A stretch of DNA of 64,000 nucleotides, from assembly GCF_016920785.2 (NCBI RefSeq), contig NW_024609837.1, positions 40,417,543 to 40,481,542 of the forward strand. The letters are read 5' to 3'. The DNA comes from Ixodes scapularis. Its lineage: Eukaryota; Arthropoda; Arachnida; Ixodida; Ixodidae. The notes beneath the pieces were generated by a model. That model searched no databases, was not told where the DNA came from, and worked only from the letters and a program-made list of their open reading frames with translations. Positions 21,926 through 31,567 of this stretch are shown here, in pieces. Position 1 is the stretch's first letter. Every line of letters starts with the position of its first letter. A program made the translations under genes and the position numbers.

Positions 21926-23175
21926 ATCGCCGTCTGAAACAGGACGAAGTGGTTCGCTGCTTGTGGGAATGTGCTGCGTGTAGGAATGATTTCTCGTTTC
22001 TGCAGGTAAGCGGTCTTGGGTGTCTGCGCCATATTTTTTTTTATCGTTTGGCCTAAATAAATTGGCACAATGCCTTTAGTCTCTCTTTTGTTAATTCTCA
22101 TGTTCATAAAATATGCGTCTGTTTGAATTTAGTTTTACAAAGCAAAAAGGAAAATAAATGCAAAAATTCCCTTCCTTTCGAGCGCATCTTCTTTACAGAG
22201 TGCAAGTGTCAAGTGTCACGGAATACCAAGACGATTTCATTACTGCGATTATCCTTCCTACGACGCTAAGTCTTTCTGGAAGAAAAATCGCTTATTTCTT
22301 AAATACGATATAACGACTTTCACCGTATTCTGACAGAAAGGATTATTTGTACAAAGGTAAGCAGACGGTTTTATCATACCACACGGAAGCTTTTTTTTTA
22401 AATTTTTATTGATACTTGATTTTATGATGTAAAATGAGTGCACCGATCGAGGGTATGATGCGGTTCCGAATTTTGAGGATACGGTTCGGATACGGTAACA
22501 TACCAAACCTGCGGATGCCGTTTGGACGCGGTTGATCAATCTGTTATCCTTGGAGGGCTCTAAACATAGCGTTCAATATACACCAACCCGGCTGCATGAA
22601 AATATTTTTTTTTTTCAATTTTCGCCGGTAACATTAAAGTTGAGAGCATAAATATTTTGCATCGCTCACTACTAATAAAGTTGTGAGCGAAAGCATTGTT
22701 GAAAATTGTGCTTGGAAGTCTGCTAAAAATCGAAATAATTTGTACAACAAAATATTTTGTATAACAACAAACATTTTAAAACAAACATTTTAACAATCTC
22801 TTGCCCACTTGTCTTTTTTAGTGTGGCATCGACAGTTGGTTGCAAAATTATGACTCTTTAAACAATAATATTTAAAAAAATATTGAAAGCTCGCAGAAAC
22901 GTTTTCTTTGTTAATTATCCAATTACATAAGCAACCTATAATTCTTCTAGCTTGTACTAGACTCCCCAACGACACGGGAAACATGTTGTCAAAACTACTT
23001 TTCAACCTACGAAACAACAGCGAGTGTGCAGGCGAGCTCACCATAATTAATCACAATGTAACAGATGAAAGGCCCTCCTTCTCTTTAAATTTCCTTCGAC
23101 TTGAAACTTTCTTCATTTTTGCACCAAAGTTTCATTTCTGTTAGATATTTGAATACTTTTCAATTTATAAGTTTA
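21926..23175. other. No recognisable gene
   Basis: AT-rich with low complexity around 22560-22900. CAGGCGAGCTCACC at 23031 is a weak relative of the GGCGAGCTGGT fold-back tail. Confidence 0.4.
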
Positions 23176-23189
23176 CATGCGTTTTAATA

Positions 23190-24250
23190 AATTAAAAAAT
23201 TGAAGACGTTAACACTCCCCTGTAACGCCGAATAGACCGATCTCACCAAGCGTTCCCCGCATGCGTGACGCCGCCATAACTGTAGTTCATAGGAGGCACA
23301 TGCCAGTTCACGAGACAGCTCATGCCGCCTCGTGCTCTGCTCGCGCAGACCTCCAGCGGGGTTGTCGCGCGTGCAGAAAGACTACAGCTCCCACGATGCT
23401 TGACGGCAGCGGTGGCGTTCTCAAACTAGCTGGTGAGATCGGTTATTAGAGCGCAGCTTCTGAGGAGAAGAAGGGGAAGGTACGGTATGGAGGTTATACC
23501 TCTCCTCCTCATCCGTACCCTCCCCGTGTCCTCTCCTGGTCCCCTCATTGAGCGCAAAATTTCCACTAAATTTACCGCTAAATTTAGCGGAATATATTCC
23601 CCGCTAAATTTAGCGGGGAAAGTCTTACGCTAAATGTAGCAGGGAATGTTTTCTGCTAAATTTAGCGGGAAAATTTTCGCGCTAAATATAGCGAGGAATA
23701 TTTTACGCTACATCTAGTGGGGAAATGTTTCCGTTCAATATAACGGCAACCTTTTTCGCTAAAAGCGGAAAACATTTTCTGCCAAATCTAGCGGTTACAT
23801 TTTTCCGCTAAATTTACCGGAAGGTTTTACGCGCTAAATTTAGCGAGGAATTTCGTCCCGCTAAATTTAGCGGGAAAATGTTTCTGCTATATTTAGCGGG
23901 GAAATTTTTCCGCTAAACTTAGCGAGGAAATCTTTCCCCTAAATTTAGCGAGGAAATCTTTCCCCTAAATTTAGCGGGAACTTTTTCCATTAAATTTAGC
24001 GAGGAATGTTTTCCGCTAAGTTTAGCGGGTAATTTTTACGCTACACATTTTCCGCTAAATATAGCGGGAATTTCTACGCTAAAATTTTCCCGCTAAATAT
24101 ACCAGGAAGCTTTACCCATAATGCAACGCGCGGTGACATCAAGAGCAGCGTCACTGGTGACGTCGTTTGTGACGTCATTATGGGAAATGTCCCATAATGC
24201 AAAGCTTGGTGTCGCCAGGATAGGGCACCTAAGAGTTGCTCTCTTTAACC
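23190..24250. mobile_element. Palindrome-array element, locus P2
   Basis: Terminus A (CTGTAACGCCGAAT ... TTAGAGCGCAGC, then GAGGAGAAGAAGG) is interrupted by a small insertion at 23232-23444. The array at 23555-24110 has roughly 20 units of about 25 bp centred on CCGCTAAATTTAGCGG. The right part holds AATGCAACGCGCGGTGACATC, TGACGTCATTATGGGAAATG with TCCCATAATGC (a hairpin), and a decayed terminus B (TCGCCAGGATAGGGCACCTA then AGAGTTGCTCTC). The same termini flank loci P3 and P4. No coding frame, so a non-autonomous mobile element is the best interpretation. Confidence 0.6.
23232..23444. mobile_element. Small MITE nested in P2
   Basis: GACCGATCTCACC on the left and GGTGAGATCGGT on the right form 12-bp inverted ends next to TA on both sides. 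Removing this 213-bp block joins CTGTAACGCCGAAT to TTAGAGCGCAGC, exactly the uninterrupted sequence present at 39.3 kb and (inverted) at 26.04 kb. That makes it an insertion into an existing P-type terminus. The body is CpG-rich with no reading frame of note. Confidence 0.6.
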
Positions 24251-25310
24251 CTCTTGTAGCCATGTAAGATGACCACCAAGAGACCGGAGCACTAAAGCCT
24301 AAAAAAAATGCTGCCATAAACGGCTTTGCGACACATTTGCCTAAAAGAAAACAAAGCAAACTACTGAACTCCAAAACAAATAACAAATAAATAAATACCT
24401 CCAGCCCAGGTTGAATACTCTACTCGCAAACGGCATACACTCTCATCTCTCACAGCCATGAGATAGCGTTGAAACAACGCCATTCTTACATCACGCGATC
24501 AAGGAAGTACGTTCTTACTCACAGAACCAAAAAAGACGACGACGAGGACGAACGTCATCGTCAAACGTCGCCGCAACATTCCACACCCTGACATGTGACC
24601 AGTGTATCAGGCGTCAACTCAACGAACCCCTCACGAGAGCTTTGATCCCGTGGAGCCATGAAGTACAAAGATCCGTCGTCGGAGCGATCGAGGGCTCAGT
24701 ACACCGTGCCCTGTACTTATGTTACTACTTTGTTTGAGAACACGAGAGCTCGTTCGATGCGCATACGTTCAAATAATTGACTCCGCTTCCAGCTCAGCTG
24801 CGCTATTTGCCTCCGCATCTCGCAGCGCCGTCGCCAGCGGAAACAGTCAATAACTTAAGAAGATTCTGGGACGATAGGAGCTTTCGATCGCCAGCGAGTC
24901 GGGTTTCGACGTCGCTCAATTGTTGGAGAAGTGGGTTTCACAAAAAGGGGCTCCGAAGATTCTCTTTTCGAGCGATGGATCGAAAATAGTGGCTCAGTTG
25001 CGAACGTTCCTGGGTCGAATAGGGCTTTGGTGCATTCCAACAGCACTTCGTGCAGAACCTACCGTTCTCCTTCCCGATTTTGGTTTTGAATGTTCCGAAG
25101 CACGCGGAGAAATGGCACCACACGGGGATCCTCGTAGCAAGCTCTGTCGGCTTCGGCTGCAGCTGCTGTCAATTGCACACGGTGTTCAAAACCCGCAAAA
25201 TCGAATTCGCTTGCTTTACTTATTTTTGTCTCTTATTTTTCGAATTTGTTGTGGGTTTTTTTGGACCGTGTGATGCGGCGATTTGTTTCCATGCCCAAGG
25301 CGGTTTAGAA
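24251..25310. other. No confident gene
   Basis: Overlapping frames at 24777-25325 on both strands. One includes LEKWVSQKGAPKILFSSDG, vaguely like an integrase core (W.S..G.P..I.SD.G), but the flanking residues do not follow. I do not call it. Confidence 0.35.
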
Positions 25311-25317
25311 GAAATAA

Positions 25318-26085
25318 AAAAGTGATTTTAGAGCGCAGCTCTTAAAGGCCCGTTCCCGGCTTGAGCGGCGTCGGCGTCGCCGTCGCCGTCGGCGTAACCA
25401 AGGTCATCCCAAGGTCACGTGACCCCCAAGGTCACGTGACCCCTCCAGGTCACGTGACCCCTCCCAAGGTCATCTCAAGGTCACGTGACCCCACGTGACA
25501 CCCCCAAGGTCACGTGACCCCAAGATGATCCCACGTGAAACTTTGAAGGTCACGTGACCCCCAAGGTCACGTGACCACTCTGAGGTCACGTGACCCCCGA
25601 GGTCACGGGGTCTCCTCCCTAAGGTCACGTGACCCCCAAGGTCACGTGACCCCTCCCAAGGTCAAGGTCACGTGACCCCAAGGTGACCCCCACGTGACCC
25701 CCCAGGTCACGTGACCCCTCTGAGGTCACGTGACCCCCCAGGTCACGTGACCCCCAAGGTCACGTGACCCCCTGAGGTCACGTGGGGGTCACCTTGGGGG
25801 TCACGTGACCTTGAGGTGACCCCATGTGACACCCAAGGTCACGTGACCCCCAGGTCACGCCTCCCCGAGGTCACGTGACCCCCTCCCCGAAGTCACGTGA
25901 CACCCCCCCCCCCCCGAGGTCACGTGACCCCCCCCCCCCGGAGCATATTAAAGAATGAGGGCAGGAGGAGGAGGAGGAGGAGGGGTCTACCCTCCCCTCA
26001 GTACCCTTCACTCCTCCTCCCCAAGAGCTGCGCTCCAATTCGGCGTTACAGGGATTTGTAAACGGCTTTCACTTTTTTTTCCGTC
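25318..26085. mobile_element. Palindrome-array element, locus P3
   Basis: Terminus B opens with TTTTAGAGCGCAGCTCTTAA, then GGCCCGTTCCCGGCTTGAGC, then a GGCGTCGGCGTCGCC block. The array at 25400-25940 has about 19 intact GGTCACGTGACC palindromes joined by C-rich spacers with many partial copies. Terminus A closes it on the opposite strand: CTCCTCCTCCCCAAGAGCTG, CGCTCCAATTCGGCGTTACA, then GGGATTTGTAAACGGCTTTC. Orientation is inverted relative to P4. No coding frame. Confidence 0.65.
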
Positions 26086-27940
26086 TTAGTCGGTGCGGTT
26101 TCGACACAGATAACCCAAAAGGAGATGGGGAGGCAGGTGATTTTGGAACCAACTCTGTAGAACTTAGTTAAAATTATATAATACTTAAATAGGAAACCTT
26201 CGGTTGCGGAGTTGTGTCATTCGCGGTAAGCACAACCTACGCGACTTTAATCTAACTGTCAGCTTAAAACACACAGCGCCTGGCGACCCTGGAGCCTCCT
26301 CGTATCACTTCTCGGGCAATAAAATGGTGATATTATCCGATAAGGTCACCGAAGAAGTAATCACGAAGGAAAAAGTGGGATATGATCAACTACCAACTGC
26401 TTTTCTTCTTAATCTCTCAGTTGCTACAAAAGTAAAATAAAAAAAATGGTATTGCCCTTTTGGATCACAAACAACTTCTACTTTTTCGGATCCTTGTGTC
26501 TAAATCAGTTACGAAGCGTCCTTTTTTTTTTTTTTTCATGGCACCAGGTGCAGTTTTTGTACTTCTCGCTCCCTGCAAGATACTCGCCTTGGACGTTTCA
26601 ATCATTTCTTGCATAATTGACTCACAATGGACTCTACAATATTTTTTAGTCAGTTTCCACGCGCGAGTTTTAGTAGTAGGACATACACTCGAGATTTTGA
26701 ACGTAATATGCGCTAAGAGTTCCTTTTCTTCGGAACACCAGGCGGCCAATCACGGTGAATGGTATAAAAGTTCAGACAAAGGACAAAAGTTCAAAATAAA
26801 TAGATCAAAACATTTGACGTCATCGGGAACAATGTGCGAGTAAAACGTCAGGCTCACTCTTTCTGCGCACATTGTATCGTTGGCTGCGTTGTTCGCCGGA
26901 ATTCTTCGATGCTTCGCCGTGGTTGCCCGTCCCCGTGATCTGCAGAAATGTGAACTCGTAGGCAGTTCTTAGAGTGTAGTTTGATCAGGATTTACTGACT
27001 TCGAAGCATCCTGCATTTGAAAGATTGGGCGACCGGCCATACTAGTCGGTGACACGAGGAAGCAGCAGGCATGCGTGGCACTGCGTCGTTTTATTAACCA
27101 CTTTGCACGAGTAGTGGCGCTTTTACGATCGTGATTGCAAAAATGTCCGCACAAACGTTTTGGTACCCCTCTTGCACAAAGATTTATAAAGCCAACTATG
27201 TCGTAGATTACTGCATAGGCCGATTACAAAATGATTTGCCATATAATCCACTGTCACTCGTGCATGAGTCTGCTCACGTGCACGCTCAGTGTTGACATCG
27301 GCGGTGAGCACAGAGGGGCTCTTTCCTTGTGGGTGACACTTGTGCGTGCTTCATTGGAAGTTATTCATCCATTCCAACACACTTCTTTGCGAGATAACAC
27401 TTTCTCCACACTGCGCACAAATTGTCGGCACCAGATAACCTAATACTAACAAACAAACAAACCAGAAACAAAAAAACTGCCCGAAGCTCTTTCGTGGAAA
27501 TCAAATGTGGGGAAGCTATTGTTTCTCGCACCGCAGTTACAGCTGAACTGACCTTGCACGTTCTACCCTGGATGGCAATGACTTTGAGAGACGGTTACCT
27601 TACACAAAAAGCACAAATACGATAATGAGGTCAAAGGAAGTCTTTAAAAAAAACTAAGATGAAAAAGAAAAAAAATAATTAAGGGGTATATATGGGACGC
27701 GTATTTTTTACATATATTTTTTCCCACGATTGAAAATAATTTCGCGCAGTATTTACGTCGTTAGACGCAATTTAGGTGAAGGTCAAGGCCCGTTCTAAGC
27801 CCCGCCCCATATCAGTGGCCTCGCCAATTCCTACTGTATTGGCTTGGCTGCTCGGCCGTACATACTTGCAACCCTTTTATCTCCATTTAGCGACATGCGG
27901 TCCTTCTAGTCTGGCGCCTAACAGCACCTGCTTGTGCGAG
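26086..27940. other. No recognisable gene
   Basis: Includes a T19-type run at 26521-26537. A 127-codon frame at 26460-26843 is crossed by that run and shows no domain. Nothing else identified. Confidence 0.4.
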
Positions 27941-27941
27941 C

Positions 27942-28235
27942 AGACGCACGACAGACTCCGGCATCGTCTGCTATGCGGAGCGCAAGTTCGCCTGCTTCAT
28001 TTTGCAGGAGTTGTGGTGGTGTCAGAACACAGAGTGCTTATTGACTCTGATAGAAGGATAGTGCGTAAACCTCAAAGCAGCTTTCTTTGCGGTCTACCCA
28101 CATCCTAAAATCAGGTCCAATTAGAGTTCGGCACTCTGACGCCACCATAACAACTGTTAAAGAAGCACACGAACTTGCGCTCCGCGTTGCACCACCTTCT
28201 ATCGTCGTCTGCAATGCCCAGACGCGGAGAGGAAA
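27942..28235. repeat. Imperfect long inverted repeat
   Basis: The left arm (about 27942-28040: GCAGACGCACGACAG, TATGCGGAGCGCAAGTTCG, TTGTGGTGGTGTCAGA) is mirrored by the right arm (about 28120-28232: TCTGACGCCACCATAACAA, CGAACTTGCGCTCCGCGTTG, CGTCTGC), around an 80-bp spacer. The 110-codon and 79-codon frames here are the two arms read through. Likely a decayed fold-back transposon; ends not defined. Confidence 0.5.
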
Positions 28236-29140
28236 GTTGCGCGTCGGTGTCCATTTTCGCCTTCAGCCTGCTGCGATTCCGTCCCCGTCTAAAAACTTCT
28301 CCAACGCTCGCAAGCCGCGACCATGAAAGCGGAGTTCTAGCGCTCCATCATGCACGAGCCACGGTCTTATACAAGCGTCTGTCGGCATATATTGATGTGC
28401 GTTAAAAAAGCGACCGAGAGAACTAAAAAAATCTGCAAAATAAATGTGCAGTTCTTCTAGCTTTTTTGTTCTTGTTTTTCTTTTCGCGTTGTATACACGA
28501 GCAATCTGGGTGAGCGTCGTCATGGCGCATAATTAAAACGGGACATAAAAATATTCGCTTTGGCTGGCCATGTGCGCTTGATAACTTGAAAGCTACTTTT
28601 CTTTCGAAACGCAATGACGGGAACAAACCTAGACAAACTCGATGCGAGCCGAACGCCCCACTGCTTCCTGCCAAATGGCTCCCAGATTCATACATTCGGT
28701 ATTTGAACCATTGTTGTAATCACGACGGTCGCACAATTCACAGATCAGCGATTTCGCTTTTACGGGGACCAACATCTTCATTCAGCATCAACAAACGCCA
28801 ACGACCATATCAAACCATATCAAGCAACGCAGTTGACGTGTGAGGCTAGGCTTATGCCACACCCACTACGGAAACAAGCACCCGCTCAGCACTTCCCAAG
28901 ACGCAAACTTGAAACAGTTGTTTGTTGTAAACTATGTCGGTTGAAGAGATCTCCCTCTAAAATACTCGGTGAACGCTAAACGGCTCGAACTCATAATAAT
29001 AGACGAGCTCGACAACTTGCTGTTATTAAGCACTCCGCAAACGCCAGCAGCTTTGTTCTATTGTCGTTTCACGCCATTACGGAAAAGGCAATCTTGGGAT
29101 ACCTTTAAAAACAATAACAGGGACTTTTATCAAACCTTTA
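28236..29140. other. No recognisable gene
   Basis: No identifiable feature; frames are short and without domains. Confidence 0.4.
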
Positions 29141-29272
29141 ACGTGTTCCGCGTACCGCAGTGCAGGAGCATTTGAGCATGCTTTTAATAGCGCGCCTGGG
29201 TCATACCATGACCACTGGGCGCAGGCTTAATAGCATGCTTCAAGTGCTCCGATAGTTGGGCACGCGGAACAA
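29141..29272. repeat. Hairpin repeat with GTTCCGCGT ends
   Basis: GTGTTCCGCGTACC and, further in, AGCATTTGAGCATGCTTTTAA with TAGCGCGCC are mirrored by GGCGCAGGCTTAATAGCATG, CTTCAAGTGCTCC and GGGCACGCGGAACAAG. About 130 bp overall, imperfect arms, small loop. MITE-like, family unknown. Confidence 0.5.
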
Positions 29273-30325
29273 GGTAATTATTCGCTCAAAGGCCCTAATG
29301 ACTCTATCTAGATCAAATATTTCTCAAATATAAAGTAAATTGTCGATTAACACATTTTTAAGGCACGGAGATACAATTTTACAACCAACATTTCACACGT
29401 AAATCATGTCTGCAGCCAATTAGAGCTCAGAAGACGGGCTTAGTTACCTAAACAGGGGACCCGGTCTAGAGCAGGAATACCTCCTTATTAAATGCGTCTA
29501 ACAATAGATATGTTGCTAAATATACATTCTCGTGCGAAGAGTTACAAAAAAATGTGTCCCAGTAAGCACCTGAAGAAACTTTTATTTTCATTTTATTGTT
29601 TTTTTAAGACAACCTCAGAGCAAATTAATTTTGAATTAAGTTCGTGTATTTGACATCATTTCATTTATCACACTTATTTTGATACATTCTTGACCACAAG
29701 TATAATATGCCTTTAATGCGTGCTTTGTCTGAAGGCTTCCTTCGCTACTCATTTGAAGCTTTCACTCGTCACCAGAATTTCCTTCTTTTTTTTTTCTTCT
29801 TTTTTTGGGGGGGGTCAAGGTCATCATAACCCAGAAAGAGGAATATAAAAAAGTACTCCTGCATTTCAAAACACAGTGTTGTTTCTTTGTACCTTTAGAT
29901 TTCTCCGCAGTCTGCTCACCTAAAAAGGTGCATCGGATTGGATATTTTTATCTTAAACTTCTCCGAATTCGCAAAAGAGAACGTGGAAGATATTAATTTT
30001 GACAGGAATCCTGTTCCGCCAATAGAGACGAACGGCGAGACCCAATAGCTTGTATCAGCGAGTGGTGTATAATACCAATGTCCCAAATGATAGAACATAA
30101 CTATATATCAAAAATAAGCTGGCAACCATAGGCACTCAGTGTGGTGCCGTGTCTTGTACTCTCCGAGTAGGCAAACATTTTGTTTTCGTGTTCGTTTGTG
30201 CGTTTTTTTTTTGTTTTTTTTTGTGTTTTTGTTAGGGTTGAAAATTGGTTTTCGTGTCGTGATTTAATTTTCCATTTATATAAAAAATACGGTCTCTTTT
30301 ATTTGGGTCTCCTCTTTCGCACACC
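29273..30325. other. No recognisable gene
   Basis: AT-rich with T-rich tracts near 29785-29810 and 30203-30230. No credible gene. Confidence 0.45.
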
Positions 30326-30330
30326 CATAA

Positions 30331-30370
30331 TCGGTCATCGTCGGTCATCGTCGGTCATCGTCGGTCATTC
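30331..30370. repeat. 10-bp tandem repeat (CGGTCATCGT)
   Basis: Four consecutive copies of CGGTCATCGT, the last with one change. Confidence 0.9.
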
Positions 30371-31269
30371 TACTGGTCTTTGTCCACTTGCGCTCGTTAT
30401 CCTCACCGAGGGTGTTCGTCGTCCTCTTCGTTGGAATATTAAGTGTGGGCGAACATTACCCCGCAGCTCCACCAGAACGTCACGGATGGAAATGGTAAAC
30501 GAATCTAGAACTGAAAACAAATGTTTAATGAGGCCACCTTGAGCCTACAAACTAAGCGGAGAGGAACTGAACATCCTGCGCCTGCGACGGAAGGGTGACT
30601 GACCCGTAGCAGCGCGCTACCGTTGCTTTTATACAGACGGTACGTTTGGGATTGTTCAGAATTAAAGCACTTATTATAGCCGAGAACGTTGTGGATGCTT
30701 TCAGAAGATTACATGTTCCTAAGAGAAAGATCTAGTCCCTGCGGGGTTTGAACTCAGTTCCTCCACGTGACAGTCGCATGCGTTGCCAACTCCGCCACGC
30801 CCGCGGCATTTCCTCCACAATACTTTCGCAAGTGCCCGAACGTCAAACGATTTCTCGTTTGTTCTCCGAAAATCAATGTAGCTTCTTTTCTGCAAGGCTA
30901 ATGAACCTTAACCAAATCATTGTGGCCGCATAATAATGTTTCCCAATTTTATGCGTATCTACAGTTCCGAGGATAACGTTTGGTACTAACTTTATTCGCA
31001 GTGACTAATCGACTGAAGTGCATCATTTTGGGTCGATATTTGCCTCCAAAGAGATTTCGACTCGTTGCACGCGGGCTTATCTGCAGGGTTGACTTTGAAA
31101 CTTTACCCGAATATTGATTAACTGGAATTGATTGAGCAGCTCGTTTGGATTGAGCGTGGAATCGTTTTTGTGAGATATCGGCTTAAATCAACCTCAAATA
31201 AATTCAAAACTTGGATTGTTGTTGGTGTTATTGTTGTTTTACTTGGCATTTCGATGGCTCAATATGGTG
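30371..31269. other. No recognised gene; tRNA-like head inside
   Basis: Only the tRNA-like stretch at 30728-30800 stands out. The right end of this block is the insertion site of the LTR retrotransposon. Confidence 0.4.
30728..30812 (-). repeat. tRNA-like SINE head (Ser/Leu style)
   Basis: The minus strand reads GTGGCGGAGTTGGCAACGC, a strong A-box of the kind found in long-variable-arm tRNAs, and GAGTTCAAACCCC about 30 bases later, a strong B-box. The T-stem does not pair and the anticodon arm is irregular, so it is not a working tRNA gene. tRNA-Ser-derived SINEs are known in ticks, which fits. Confidence 0.35.
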
Positions 31270-31274
31270 TCGAC

Positions 31275-31508
31275 TGTCATATAAGTGGGAACGCATCTTG
31301 CGTTATATGGCACAAGTGCTGGCTGGCTGTGTTGGCTGACAGATGGGCGTGACTCGGGTAGCGCGGGACGGATGCGCGTGGAAGGCTGCGATGCGCGCGT
31401 GTGGGCTCGAGGTTTTGGGTTGTTCGATAAAGGCCACCGGCGTAGTTGGTGTTCTCTTGCGGCTCCTGTCTTTGGTCCTCTTGACTCGACCCGACTCGGT
31501 ACACGACA
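31275..31508 (+). repeat. 5' LTR (234 bp)
   Basis: Begins TGTCATATAAGTGGG and ends GGTACACGACA, giving canonical TG...CA ends. Identical by eye to 34948-35181. TTATATGG near 31302 may act as a TATA element. I see no AATAAA. Positions 31407-31460 are the left arm of a 54-bp inverted repeat with the leader. Confidence 0.95.
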
Positions 31509-31567
31509 TGGTGGCAAGAGAACACCAACTAAGCCGGTGGCCTTTATCGAACAACCCAAAACCTCGA
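31407..31567. repeat. 54-bp inverted repeat spanning the LTR/leader junction
   Basis: LTR bases 31407-31460 (TCGAGGTTTTGGGTTG ... GTTCTCTTGC) are the reverse complement of leader bases 31514-31567 (GCAAGAGAACACC ... AAAACCTCGA) with one mismatch in 54. The 53-base spacer contains the end of the LTR and the first bases of the primer-binding region. A transcript crossing it would fold into a long hairpin that covers the expected primer-binding site. Confidence 0.9.

Noticed and set aside
23555..24110. CRISPR-like array of regularly spaced short palindromic repeats
   Set aside because: The repeats are contiguous degenerate satellite units of about 25 bp without unique spacers, in a eukaryotic genome; they belong to the P-family element.
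24920..25273. Frame containing LEKWVSQKGAPKILFSSDG, integrase-like in part
   Set aside because: Only about 20 residues resemble an integrase core; the catalytic Glu region and upstream Asp context are absent and the downstream residues do not fit.
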